Below are positions 39,418 to 50,500 of a stretch of DNA of 64,000 bases, in pieces (positions within the stretch are counted from its first letter, which is position 1; each line of letters begins with the position of its first letter). The DNA comes from Bacteroidota bacterium (GTDB lineage Bacteria; Bacteroidota; Bacteroidia; JAHEXY01), in NCBI GenBank assembly GCA_023251875.1, contig JAHEXY010000001.1:767881-831880 (forward strand), in the 5' to 3' direction. Below the pieces are notes generated by a model that ran no database searches, was not told where the DNA came from, and worked only from the letters and a program-made list of their open reading frames with translations. The position numbers and the translations under genes were made by a program.

Positions 39418-39465
39418 TTATGCTTATGCTGTCTTGATTTATTAAATTACATCAAATTCAATAAT

Positions 39466-40755
39466 TTGCTTTCTAAAATTCTACAAACTTTTGTATTTCG
39501 TTTTTCATCCGCTATTTTTTCATTTGTTATTGTATTAATAACAGCACATTTATTGGGCACAGAGGGTAGGGGAGAGCTTAGTTTATTATTGGTATCTATT
39601 ACTTTTATTCTAATGCTTAATAATTTTATTGGAGGTCCATCACTTGTATATCTTGTGCCTCGCTATCCTTCAATTCAATTATTAAAAATTTCTTACGCAT
39701 GGGGATTTATTGTTTGCATTCTTGGAACAATAATGCTGAAAACATTTTCTCTTATCCCGGATTGGTTGTTGTTTCCTGTTTTTTTGCTTTCTGTTTTGCA
39801 GTCTATTGTAACCATACATCATTTTTTTTTATTAGGAAAAAAAGAAATAAAGGTGGTGAACATAATAGCGTTTACGCAACCATTTATGCAAATCTTGCTT
39901 ATTCTATTGATTTATTGGCATCAAATGCTAAATGTAATACAAGTAATTTATGCTATGTATTTTTCTTATACCATAACTGTATTGTTTAGTATTTATACCA
40001 TGAGAAATTATTTTTTTGTTGATGTTGCTTTTGTTGATGTTGCTTTGGAAGTAAAGAAAGAAAAATCTCTTTGGAAAGATATGATTTCCTATGGCTTTAT
40101 GAATCAAGTAGCCAATATTGCACAACTTATTAGTTATAGAGCAAACTATTATTTTTTAAGTGCAATTGTAGGTATTGAAGCTCTTGGTATTTTTTCTACC
40201 GGAACTTCTGTAGCAGAATCGGTATGGTTAATTGGTACGAGTATTTCGTTGGTGCAGTATTCAGATATAGCGAATACAAATGATAAAATGTATGCTAAAG
40301 TCACTACATTAAGTTTATTGAAATTGTCATGCTTGGCAACCATTATTGCTTTAATTGTAGTTAATATTTTACCGAGTGAATTTTATGTTTTTATTTTTGG
40401 AAATCAGTTTTCTGAAATAAAAGTTGTGTTGTTGTGGCTTAGTCCGGGTATATTAGCCATTTCAATGGGAATTGTAATCAGCCATTTTTTTTCTGGTACG
40501 GGAAGGTATTATATTAATGCAGTAAGTTCAGGAATAGGAATGTTATTTTCCATTATTTCTGCTTATTATTTTATTAATCATTATCAAATAATGGGAGCCA
40601 GCATGGTAACAAGTATTTCTTATGTAATAAGCACAATCTTGTTATTTTATTTTTTTATTAAGAAAGAGAAAGTAGCATTAAAAGAATTTATTCCTAAAAT
40701 ATCAGATGTAAGAATGCTTATTGAGCAATTTCGAACAAAAACAACCAACAACTAA
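39466..40755 (+). CDS. Polysaccharide flippase/oligosaccharide translocase (MATE-like, Wzx)
   Basis: 12-TM pattern, FRFSSAIFSFVIVLITAHLLGTEGRGELSLL. Confidence 0.82.
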   Translation: MLSKILQTFVFRFSSAIFSFVIVLITAHLLGTEGRGELSLLLVSITFILMLNNFIGGPSLVYLVPRYPSIQLLKISYAWGFIVCILGTIMLKTFSLIPDWLLFPVFLLSVLQSIVTIHHFFLLGKKEIKVVNIIAFTQPFMQILLILLIYWHQMLNVIQVIYAMYFSYTITVLFSIYTMRNYFFVDVAFVDVALEVKKEKSLWKDMISYGFMNQVANIAQLISYRANYYFLSAIVGIEALGIFSTGTSVAESVWLIGTSISLVQYSDIANTNDKMYAKVTTLSLLKLSCLATIIALIVVNILPSEFYVFIFGNQFSEIKVVLLWLSPGILAISMGIVISHFFSGTGRYYINAVSSGIGMLFSIISAYYFINHYQIMGASMVTSISYVISTILLFYFFIKKEKVALKEFIPKISDVRMLIEQFRTKTTNN

Positions 40756-40764
40756 CAACAAAAT
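40733..40764. repeat. ACAACCAACAACTAACAACAAA micro-repeat overlapping flippase stop codon
   Basis: Same family as 28585-28613; encodes terminal TTNN*. Confidence 0.6.
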
Positions 40765-40766
40765 GT

Positions 40767-42641
40767 ATGTGTGGAATTGCTGGAATTGTTGATTTAAACG
40801 GTAAATACAAGAGTGAACTACCTGGTATTGTAAAAAAAATGTCGGATAGCATTGTGCATCGTGGACCGGATGATGAAGGTGTTTTTGTTCATAACAACCT
40901 TGCTTTAGCTCATAGGCGTTTGTCTATTCTCGATCTTAGTGCTGCTGGTCACCAACCCATGCGTAATGACAGAGAAGATCTCTCTATTACTTTTAACGGA
41001 GAAATATACAACTACATTGAAATTAGAAAAGAGCTGATTGCTTTAGGAAGAAAATTTAAAAGCAATACAGATACAGAAGTTGTTTTACAAGCCTATGATG
41101 AGTGGGGAGAAAATTGCTTGGCTAAATTTAATGGCATGTGGGCTTTTGTAATTTATGATAAAAAGAAAAATTTATTGTTTGCTTCACGCGATAGATTTGG
41201 CGTAAAACCATTGTATTATTATCATGATAAAAATGTTTTTTTATTTGCTTCAGAACATAAAGCTATTCTTGCATCTTCCATTATAGAAACAGAAATAAAT
41301 AAGAAAGCTGCTTTTGATTATTTGGTATTGGGTCAGTTAGAAGTACAAGAAGAAAGTCTGTTCGAAAATATTTTTGAATTACAGCCTTCTCATGCTTTTA
41401 TATTTGATATTAATAATAACAATTTAAAAAAATGGAAATATTATTCATTGCAATATCAAGCTGAGTGGGAAAATTATAATGAAGCAAAAGCAGAACAATT
41501 AAGTTTTAAAGTAAATGAATTACTCAGCAATGCAGTTAAAATACGGCTTCGTTCAGATGTAGAAATTGGTGCTTGCCTAAGTGGAGGATTAGATAGTTCG
41601 GCAATAGTGGGCCTGATTAATCAATTAAGAAATAAAACAAATTCACAATTAAAAGTATTTACGGCAACTTATAAAGATGCTGCAATTGATGAAACGTATT
41701 GGGCAACAAAAATGGCACAGTATGTAAATGCAGAAGCCTATCAGATTTCTCCTTCAGCAAATGATTTAGCAGATGATCTTGAAAAATTGGTGTATGCTCA
41801 GGATATTCCGTTTTTGTCTACCAGCACTTTTTCTCAATACAGTGTAATGAAATTGGTAAAAAATACCGGAATAAAAGTAACATTAGACGGACAAGGCGCT
41901 GATGAAATTTTTGGAGGTTATGATCCGCATATAATTTCATTTTGGTTAGAGCTTGCGCGAAGAGGAAAATTTCAATTGTTGATGAATGAATGGAATGTTG
42001 GAAAAAACAATATAGTAAATAGTGATATTTTGAAATATAATTTAATGAAATTTATTGTGTTGAAATATTTTCCAATTTCATTTATTAATAAGATGTATCA
42101 AAAAAATACTGAAGCGTATTTTATTAATCCGGATTTTTGGAAGGAAAATTCTCAAAGTTTAAACTATGTTCCATTTAATATTTATTCTTCTTTAAATGAA
42201 CAATTATTCAACCATGCTACGGCAGGTCAATTAAAATTAATGTTGCGTACCAATGAACGCAATGCCATGTTTCATTCTGTAGAAGCACGACAACCATTTG
42301 CTGATGATTTACCATTGATAGAATTTATGTTTCAACAGGCTTCGGTATACAAAATTCATAACAAACAAACCAAATATTTACTGAGGCAATCACTAAAAGG
42401 TATTGTACCTGAAGAAATTCGTTTAAGAAAAGACAAATTGGGTTTTTCTGCCCCTGAATCTCAATGGTTATTTCAATTAAAAAATGTTTTAAGAGAATAC
42501 CTAACAGACGATCTTTCTCTTTTTTTTGATGTTAAAAAATTAAAAGAAAACTGGGATCAGTATTTTAATCATCCGAATCCTCAACTTTGGCGTATTATTA
42601 ATTTTGCTGTGTGGAAGAAAGTATTTGGAAAGCAAGCTTAA
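40767..42641 (+). CDS. asnB: Asparagine synthase (glutamine-hydrolysing)
   Basis: MCGIAGIVDLNGKY, HRGPDDEGVF, FNGEIYNYIEIR, ACLSGGLDSSAIVGL, LDGQGADEIFGGYDPH. Confidence 0.96.
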   Translation: MCGIAGIVDLNGKYKSELPGIVKKMSDSIVHRGPDDEGVFVHNNLALAHRRLSILDLSAAGHQPMRNDREDLSITFNGEIYNYIEIRKELIALGRKFKSNTDTEVVLQAYDEWGENCLAKFNGMWAFVIYDKKKNLLFASRDRFGVKPLYYYHDKNVFLFASEHKAILASSIIETEINKKAAFDYLVLGQLEVQEESLFENIFELQPSHAFIFDINNNNLKKWKYYSLQYQAEWENYNEAKAEQLSFKVNELLSNAVKIRLRSDVEIGACLSGGLDSSAIVGLINQLRNKTNSQLKVFTATYKDAAIDETYWATKMAQYVNAEAYQISPSANDLADDLEKLVYAQDIPFLSTSTFSQYSVMKLVKNTGIKVTLDGQGADEIFGGYDPHIISFWLELARRGKFQLLMNEWNVGKNNIVNSDILKYNLMKFIVLKYFPISFINKMYQKNTEAYFINPDFWKENSQSLNYVPFNIYSSLNEQLFNHATAGQLKLMLRTNERNAMFHSVEARQPFADDLPLIEFMFQQASVYKIHNKQTKYLLRQSLKGIVPEEIRLRKDKLGFSAPESQWLFQLKNVLREYLTDDLSLFFDVKKLKENWDQYFNHPNPQLWRIINFAVWKKVFGKQA

Positions 42642-42679
42642 TTTTTTTCTTTATGGTGTATTTTAGTAGAGTTTTATAG

Positions 42680-43141
42680 TCAAAATGAAATTACTCGTTT
42701 CTTTTTAGGAAGCTGTCGATTTATATATGAAAGCAAACTATCAAATATAGGAGCATTATAATTTTCAAGAACAAACTCTTTGATAATATTGTTAAATGTA
42801 ATTTCAAATTTCAGAGTAATTCCGTCAAGCATTTCAGTACTATATCTACTATTTAAATTTGCATTTAATATTTTTGTTGCAATTGTTTCTAATGAGTCAA
42901 TTTGCTCTGTATTTAAAGCGAGTGAGTATATTTTAGTATTATTTTTAATTACAAGCGTATCTCTATAATGAGTTTTAATTTGATAAACATAAAGGTGTTT
43001 ATTTTGTATATTATATTTAACAATGGGGTTGGGGCCCGGTAGAACGATTTGTTCAATTTCAATTTTAAGTACTGCTTGAGAATATGAACTAATGGTGAGA
43101 TGATAAAAAATTATGATTAAAATTAATTTAATTATTCTCAT
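42680..43141 (-). CDS. Hypothetical exported protein
   Basis: 153 aa, signal peptide MRIIKLILIIIFYHLTISSYSQ. Confidence 0.5.
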   Translation of the reverse strand: MRIIKLILIIIFYHLTISSYSQAVLKIEIEQIVLPGPNPIVKYNIQNKHLYVYQIKTHYRDTLVIKNNTKIYSLALNTEQIDSLETIATKILNANLNSRYSTEMLDGITLKFEITFNNIIKEFVLENYNAPIFDSLLSYINRQLPKKKRVISF

Positions 43142-43155
43142 CTTTTAGTTCTCCA

Positions 43156-43506
43156 TTATATTTTTCTTATTCTTATTTGCTTATCCGTTAAAACAGAAAA
43201 ACTATTAAGCAATTCATCTTTATGGTTTTTAATTGCTTCTAACACTAGTAAACACTTTTCTGGATTTGTTATTCCTATTAATCTCAACAATAATATACCG
43301 GAGCCAATTTGACCTGTTCTAAAAGTTATTTCTCCAAAATCTTTATCAGCAGTAATCAAAAAACGATTTGTTTCAATTGCAATTTTCATTACTTCATCAT
43401 CAGAAATTCCAGCGTTAGTTTCTATAATAGCTAAAACATCATAACCTTCAAGACGTAAAAAATTTATGATAGGAAAATCAACACTTTCATCTGCTAATAT
43501 CTTCAT
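43156..43506 (-). CDS. DUF5615 PIN-like protein (putative TA toxin)
   Basis: MKILADESVDFPIINFLRLEGYDVLAI, FLITADKDFGEITFR. Confidence 0.88.
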   Translation of the reverse strand: MKILADESVDFPIINFLRLEGYDVLAIIETNAGISDDEVMKIAIETNRFLITADKDFGEITFRTGQIGSGILLLRLIGITNPEKCLLVLEAIKNHKDELLNSFSVLTDKQIRIRKI

Positions 43507-43739
43507 GATGCAATTGCATATATGTTTTCATTTCTTAAAGAATCGGCAGCATAAGCCAAACAAGCAAAAATAGATTCTTTTGTTAGATGAGGGTATGAAT
43601 CAAGAACCTCATCTACATTTTCGCCCGATGCTAGTTTATCTATGATTAATTCAACAGATATTCTAGTTCCTTTAATTACTGGTTTTCCTGACAATATATT
43701 TTTGTCAGAATGAATATAAGCTTGCCATGTATATTTCAT
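43503..43739 (-). CDS. DUF433 antitoxin-like protein
   Basis: ILSGKPVIKGTRISVELIIDKLASGENVDEVLDSYPHLTKESI; 4-nt overlap with DUF5615 gene. Confidence 0.9.
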   Translation of the reverse strand: MKYTWQAYIHSDKNILSGKPVIKGTRISVELIIDKLASGENVDEVLDSYPHLTKESIFACLAYAADSLRNENIYAIAS

Positions 43740-43758
43740 AATAATTGATTTTAAATTT

Positions 43759-46491
43759 TTATGCCTTTACCAAAACCCTCTCAAACACTTTCTCCACCAA
43801 CTCTTTTTGTGTGCGTGCATGTCGCTTGCTTGAGCCTGTTGCCGGGCTGGCACTTTCTGTGCGAGATACAACTTCTAATTGTACATCACGAAATACACGT
43901 AACATATAAGACCAAGCTCCCATATTTTCCGGTTCTTCTTGAGCCCAAATAAAACGAGATGCTTTTTTGTATTTTTTTATAATTCCTCTAAGTTGTGTAA
44001 TGGGTAATGGATACAATTGCTCAATACGAATAATTGCAGTTTCTTTTGCATTGGTAGTTTCTTTTTGTTCCAACAATTCATAATACAATTTACCTGTGCA
44101 AAAAACTATTTTTTCTACCTCATTTACTTGTGCTGTTGTATCGTCAATTACTTCCTGGAAAGATCCTTTTGCTAAATCATTTAAAGATGAAACACATCGT
44201 GGATGGCGCAATAAGCTTTTTGGTGTGAATACCACCAAAGGTTTTCTAAATTTCCAATACAATTGTCTACGTAATGCATGAAAGAAATTTGCAGGAGTAG
44301 AACAGTTTGTAATTTGCATATTGTATTCTCCACACAATTGTAAAAATCGCTCCATTCGTCCGCTTGAGTGCTCAGCGCCTTGTCCTTCATAACCATGAGG
44401 GAGCAACATTACCAAATTACTCATACGTTTCCATTTGTCTTCGGCACAGCTTATAAATTGGTCGATGATAATTTGAGCACCATTGTTAAAATCGCCAAAT
44501 TGCGCTTCCCAAATTGTAAGTCCATTTGGTTTTGCTAATGAATAGCCATAATCAAATCCTAATACAGCATATTCAGAAAGCAAAGAATTATAAACAGCAA
44601 AACGAGCTTGTTTTGGATCAAGATTCTTTAAGGCAATGTATTCTTCTTCTGAATCCTCAACTTTTACAACAGCATGTCGGTGCGAAAAAGTTCCACGCTC
44701 AACATCTTGTCCGCTTAAGCGAACAGGAAAACCATCCAACAATAATGATCCATAAGCCATTAATTCTGCCATTCCCCAATCGAGCTGATCGGTTTTTTCA
44801 ACCATGTTTTTTCTATCCTCAATAATTTTTTCAATTTTTTTGATAAATTTTTTATCGGGAGGTAATGTTGAAAGTATTTTTGCAATTTGAAGCAATATTT
44901 TTTTATTTACTCCTGTTGCTGGCGATTGCTCAAAATCTTCTGGTTTCGAAAATGGAATACCATCCCAATCATCTTCTAAAAAAGGAATCACTTTTGTTTT
45001 TTCTACTTGCTTGGCTTCATTCAATCTTTCTTGCAGCATTTCTTTAAAGGAGTTTTCCATCTCTTTTGCCAAATTTGCCTCAATAACCCCAGCCTCCATT
45101 AGTTTTTTAGAATAAATTTCTCTGGGGTTAGGATGTTTTTCAATCAATTTATATAACAAAGGTTGCGTAAAGCGAGGTTCATCACCTTCATTGTGACCAT
45201 ATTTTCTATATCCTAATAAATCAATAAAAACATCTTTGTGATATAATTGGCGGTATTCCATTGCCAATTGCACCGTATTTACCACAGCTTCTACATCATC
45301 AGCATTTACGTGAAATACAGGACAAAGTGTAACTTTTGCTACATCTGTACAATAGGTACTGGAGCGGGCATCCATATAATTGGTAGTAAAACCAATTTGG
45401 TTGTTTACCACAATGTGAATACTACCTCCGGTTTGGTAGCCATCCAAATGTGCCATTTGTACCAATTCATAAACTACACCCTGACCGGCAACAGAAGCAT
45501 CGCCATGAATAATAATAGGAACCAATTTGTTTCTATCTTCTTTATAACGCATGTTTAGCTTTGCTCTAGAAACACCTTCCACAACAGGAGCTACAGCTTC
45601 TAGGTGAGATGGATTTGGAGACAAAGAAAGATGTATTTTATTTCCATTTTCGGCAATAACATCAGTAGTATAACCCAAATGGTATTTTACATCGCCATCA
45701 AAGAGGTTATCTTCATATTCTTTTCCTTCAAATTCATTAAAAATATAAGCGTATGTTTTATTGAGTGTATTTGCCAATACATTTAACCTGCCTCTATGCG
45801 CCATGCCCAATACAAATTCTTCAACACCTAATTGAGCTCCTTTTTGTATTACCGCATCAAGGGCAGGAATAAGAGCTTCGCAACCTTCAAGTGAAAAACG
45901 TTTTTGCCCAACAAATTTGGTATGAAGAAAATTTTCAAATACTACAGCCTGGTTGAGCTTATGAAATATTTGTTTTTTTTCGTTGATAGAAAAATTAGGT
46001 TGGTTTTTAGTCCGCTCCATTTTTTCTTGCAACCATTGTATTTTATCAGGTGTACGAATGTACATGTATTCAACTCCTATACTTTGGCAATAGGTTAAGC
46101 GTAAGTGTTCAATAATATCTTTCAATTTAGCTGCTCCAATACCAATTTGAGCGCCTGCCTGAAAAACTGTTTCTAAATCTATTGGAGTAAGACCAAAATT
46201 TTCAATATCCAGTGTAGGTGTATATTGCCTGCGTTCACGCACCGGATTGGTTTTAGTGAATAAATGCCCACGCGAACGATAGCCATTTATAAGGTTGATT
46301 ACTTTAAATTCTTTTGAGAGATTTTCCGGAATAGCCCCACCTGTTTCAGTAAAATCACTTTTTTGAAAATCGAAACCTTCGAAAAATTTTCTCCAGCCAA
46401 ATTCTACACTTTCCGGATTCGATTGGTATTGTTTATATAGTTCTTCTATTGCAGCTCCATCTGCATTACTCAAGTAGGTGTTATCCATCAT
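43759..46491 (-). CDS. sucA: 2-oxoglutarate dehydrogenase E1 component
   Basis: MAHRGRLNVLANTLNK, VKYHLGYT, GDASVAGQGVVYELVQM, HVNADDVEAV, YRKYGHNEGDEPRFTQP, SGQDVERGTFSHRHAV. Confidence 0.97.
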   Translation of the reverse strand: MMDNTYLSNADGAAIEELYKQYQSNPESVEFGWRKFFEGFDFQKSDFTETGGAIPENLSKEFKVINLINGYRSRGHLFTKTNPVRERRQYTPTLDIENFGLTPIDLETVFQAGAQIGIGAAKLKDIIEHLRLTYCQSIGVEYMYIRTPDKIQWLQEKMERTKNQPNFSINEKKQIFHKLNQAVVFENFLHTKFVGQKRFSLEGCEALIPALDAVIQKGAQLGVEEFVLGMAHRGRLNVLANTLNKTYAYIFNEFEGKEYEDNLFDGDVKYHLGYTTDVIAENGNKIHLSLSPNPSHLEAVAPVVEGVSRAKLNMRYKEDRNKLVPIIIHGDASVAGQGVVYELVQMAHLDGYQTGGSIHIVVNNQIGFTTNYMDARSSTYCTDVAKVTLCPVFHVNADDVEAVVNTVQLAMEYRQLYHKDVFIDLLGYRKYGHNEGDEPRFTQPLLYKLIEKHPNPREIYSKKLMEAGVIEANLAKEMENSFKEMLQERLNEAKQVEKTKVIPFLEDDWDGIPFSKPEDFEQSPATGVNKKILLQIAKILSTLPPDKKFIKKIEKIIEDRKNMVEKTDQLDWGMAELMAYGSLLLDGFPVRLSGQDVERGTFSHRHAVVKVEDSEEEYIALKNLDPKQARFAVYNSLLSEYAVLGFDYGYSLAKPNGLTIWEAQFGDFNNGAQIIIDQFISCAEDKWKRMSNLVMLLPHGYEGQGAEHSSGRMERFLQLCGEYNMQITNCSTPANFFHALRRQLYWKFRKPLVVFTPKSLLRHPRCVSSLNDLAKGSFQEVIDDTTAQVNEVEKIVFCTGKLYYELLEQKETTNAKETAIIRIEQLYPLPITQLRGIIKKYKKASRFIWAQEEPENMGAWSYMLRVFRDVQLEVVSRTESASPATGSSKRHARTQKELVEKVFERVLVKA

Positions 46492-46646
46492 TTTTAAAAT
46501 TTGAAATTTGCTGTTTGAAAGCCTAATTTAAACATTCAAACTTAATTGGCTAAAAATATACAACATTTTACTAAAAAAATAATGTAGGGACTATAGAATT
46601 GAACATATAGCTAAATTCCTAAAAATAGATATTTTATTTTCTCTTT

Positions 46647-46787
46647 AACCGCTACGCGGTATGTGTTTAACTGAGAATATATTTTCTACAATACTATAAC
46701 GCCTATGGCGTACTCCGAAGCAATTGCCCATAGGGCATAAATTATTGTAGGGGAGATGAATTATTAATGGTTATACCTCATAGAGGT
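46647..46787. repeat. Cluster of four different short hairpins
   Basis: ACCGCTACGCGGT, ACGCCTATGGCGT, TGCCCATAGGGCA, ACCTCATAGAGGT. Confidence 0.85.
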
Positions 46788-47417
46788 TTAACATCCCATT
46801 GGTAGGTAAAAAATAATATATTTTGTTTGTAGCTTATTTGCTTGTTGGTATTCAAATTTTAATTCTACTTTACTTACACCGAAATATGCTGGATAATCGT
46901 TAGCTTTTTTTACATTTTTTGCTAATAAACAATAAGTGCAATTTACTCCTTCATCACTAGATAGGCGTTGAATTTCTTTTATCAATTCCTGGTTTGTAAA
47001 TGTTGGGAATTGAGTTTCTAAATTCTTAGGAAACTTAAGGGTTTCATATTTAATGCCATTTTTAGGTTTTAATTCAATCCAATTTGATTGTTGGTGCTTC
47101 CAATTTAGTAAATCAAGATGTCCTCCTTCATTTGAAATAGCAAGACTTGTTTCAAATTTTTGGTAAACTTTTAAATTAGTTTGCTCAGCTATTATTTCAA
47201 ATGTTTGTTTTTCTACATCTTCACCTAGATCGATATCAAAGATGGAAGAATCCTTGTATGATTCTTTTAAAATGAGAAGTTTTAAAGAATCAAAATGAAT
47301 TGAAATACCTTCAAGCTTTATATTTGGATATATTTTTATGTCATTATCTACAGTAAAACTTGCAAGAAAAATTAGAATAGAAAAAGTTAAAATAGAGTAA
47401 AAAATATTTTTTATCAT
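46788..47417 (-). CDS. Hypothetical exported protein
   Basis: 209 aa, N-terminal signal/TM MIKNIFYSILTFSILIFLASFTVD. Confidence 0.5.
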   Translation of the reverse strand: MIKNIFYSILTFSILIFLASFTVDNDIKIYPNIKLEGISIHFDSLKLLILKESYKDSSIFDIDLGEDVEKQTFEIIAEQTNLKVYQKFETSLAISNEGGHLDLLNWKHQQSNWIELKPKNGIKYETLKFPKNLETQFPTFTNQELIKEIQRLSSDEGVNCTYCLLAKNVKKANDYPAYFGVSKVELKFEYQQANKLQTKYIIFYLPMGC

Positions 47418-47562
47418 TTGATATGGTTTTTGTTTGATCTTTTAATGGTCAATTTTAGTGCCAAATTTAATCACTTTAATATTTTGAATAGTAAAAATTC
47501 TACGAAAAAGTATTATTATTGTACTTTGCCTATATTACCCAAATACTATACTAGTCGAGCGA

Positions 47563-50500
47563 ATGAATATACGCTTCGTGTTTTTTGGTCTTGTCTTATA
47601 TCTGTTAAGCTTTACAGCAGGATATTCTTATGCCCAAAATGCACAAACTAATTTTACTTCTGAAAAAGAAATTGCGAAACAAGCAGAAGTTTTTTTTACC
47701 CAAGAAAATTATGTTGGAGCAAAGCCCTTATTTTCTCAACTTTTGAGCTTACACCCCAATGATGTTAACTATACTTTTAAATTTGGGGTTTGTGAAATCT
47801 ATGCAAGTAAAGACAAGTCTTTATCTATTCAATGGCTCGAAAAAGCTACACAAGCGCCTAATGCAGAACTCAACTATTTTTATTATTTAGGATTGGCCTA
47901 TCATTTAAATTATAGGTTTAATGATGCAATAGATACCTATACTAGTTTCTTAAAAAAAGCCGATAAAAAAACTTTGGCACTTTATCCTGCCCAAAGGCAA
48001 ATAGATATGTGTAATCATGCCAAGCAATTATTGGTTGAAGTACAAGATTTAGTTGTGGTAGAATCGAAAGAAGTAAAACGAGACGAATTTTATAAAAATT
48101 ATATTGTTCGTCAAGACGCAGGTAAATTAATTATTAAGCCTGATGAATTTAAATCTTCTCTCGATATGAAAGAAGGAGAGAGTTCCATTATATTTTTTCC
48201 AAAGGAAAACCCGGTTATTTTTTATTCCAGTTACGGAGAGGATAAAAGTAAAGGGAAAGATATTTTTAAAGTGTCTAAGCTTCCCAATGGAGCTTGGAGT
48301 AAACCTGAAAATTTAGGTACTGTAGTAAATACTCCTGAGGATGAAGATTTCTCCTATGTAACACCAGACGGACTCACTTTGTTTTTTTGCTCTAAGGGTC
48401 ATAATAGTATTGGGGGCTATGATGTTTTTAGAACTACCCGAGAAGAAAATTCCAATAACTGGACAGAGCCTATCAATATGGGTTTTGCCATTAACTCTCC
48501 TGATGATGACATTTTGTATGTTGCCGATCCAGAAAAAGGGGTTGCGTATTTTGCTACCACGCGCCAAAGTGTGCAAAGCATGATTGTGGTTCATAAATTA
48601 AATATTGATGAAAAACCCTTGGAAAATGTAATTATAAAAGGCAAGTTTGCTGTTGATGCCGATCCCAATTTAATGGATGCAAAAATTACCATTTTTACTT
48701 TACAAAATGATGAGGTGGTTGGGGAGTTTAGTACAAAAAAAGAAAATGGCGATTACTTATTGATTGTTCCTGCCGGTCAAAAATATAAAATGGTAGTGAA
48801 TGCCGATGGAATGGAACCCTTAACCCAAATGATTGAAGTTCCTGTTCAAAAAAAGGCCGAAGCCATGGGTCAAAAAATTAATATTAGTAAGATAGATGGT
48901 AAAGATTCGATGGTAGTAGTGAATGACTTTTTTGGATTGGTAAAAAATTCTGATCGTTTGCTCGATTCTAGAGTATTGAAAGAACAAGCTCAATTAATGG
49001 CTTTAATGCCTGATGAAGAAATAAAAGATACTGCGGCTATGGTTTCAAATGAGCAAGAAGCGACTGATTCTATAGAAGAAGCTGTTACCAATGCAGAAAA
49101 AACTCCTGTAAGCAAAAATGTTTCGGATAATGAATTGGTAAATATTGCCTATGATGATGCCAAAAAATCTCAAAAAGAAGCTGAAGAATATAAAGAGAAT
49201 GCAGATATAGCTTATTACTTAGCACAAAAAAGAAGTGAGACAGTAGCTAAGCAAACTGATGTTATTGATGGTTTAGAAGAAAAGATTAAAAAAGCTTCGG
49301 GCAATGCTTCTCAAAAGGATATGGATGATTTAAAGAAGATGAAACAACAAGCTACACAATGTGGCATGGAGGCTAAAGTAGCATTTAATATTGCAAAAAA
49401 GATGGAAACTGAAGCCAATGTTACTCAAAAAGAAGCAGAGTTAACCTTATCATTTGCTAAAGAATTAGAAACAGCTTCTAAATCAAGTTCCGATGAAAAA
49501 GCAATTAAATTACTAGAAGACCAAAAGAAAAAATTAGAGGACTTGGATAAACAGCGCAATGCTAATAATTATTCTACCGAAACCATGCGTGGCATTTCCA
49601 ATAATAAATTAAGTAGTGCAAAAGAAGCTAAAGAAAAAGCAAGAAAATTGCAAGAAGAAACTGTAAATATCAATAGTCAGGTTCAAAAATTAAAACAAGA
49701 TATAGAATCAACTCAAGACGCTAAACAAAAAGATAAATTGCAAAAACAATTAGAAACGCTTGAAAAAACGGAACAAGAATCGGAATTAAAAGCACAAACG
49801 GCATTTAAGCTGGCTAAAGATTTAGAAAATGAAGCAGGTAATTTAAATCAAGAAGCAGAATTGATCAGTGATGTGCTTTCTGAAATAAATATTGGTTATG
49901 GCAAAAATAATGTGTCTTCTCAAAAAATTGATAAAACTGTTTTGAATGAGCAAATTCAAGAAATTCAAAACAAAACCATTGCTTATGTAAAAGAAGAGGA
50001 TAATGCAGTATTAGCTAATAATTCAGGATATCAAAATACCAATGAACAAAATACAAAGAGTGAGGAAGCGAAGTTAACTTCAATATCTCAAAATGATTCA
50101 GCACTTGCATTTGAAATAGATACAGTAGGATTAAATAGCCCTGATTCAATTCTTGTAAAATCTTTTCAAGAATATTATAAAGCAGAACAATTGGGTAAGT
50201 GGATTAGTTTGATTCAAGGAGATATAACTGCATTTAAAGACAGTTTAAAAACCCCGGATAATAAAAACAGACAAGATAAAATTCAAACATCTATAAAATC
50301 ATTAGAACAATTGGTGCAAGAGAAACAAGTAGAGAAGCAAGAGATAGCCCAAGAAGCTGCTACCATTAAGTTTTCAGCACTTTCTCCTTCTGCAACCACA
50401 ACAAAACTTTCTAAAAAGGAAGAAAAAGAAAGGGATACAAAATATGAAGAAAGAAAACAGCAATATTTTAAAACCAAAGGATTTGCCTTAGATAAGCCAC

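Noticed and set aside
44526-44825. ORF of 99 aa opposite sucA (and similar 43761, 44096, 44865, 45247, 45604, 45904)
   Set aside because: Antisense shadow ORFs within the well-supported sucA CDS.
47418-47651. 77-aa ORF just before the giant gene
   Set aside because: Overlaps the giant gene start in another frame, no start context or motif.
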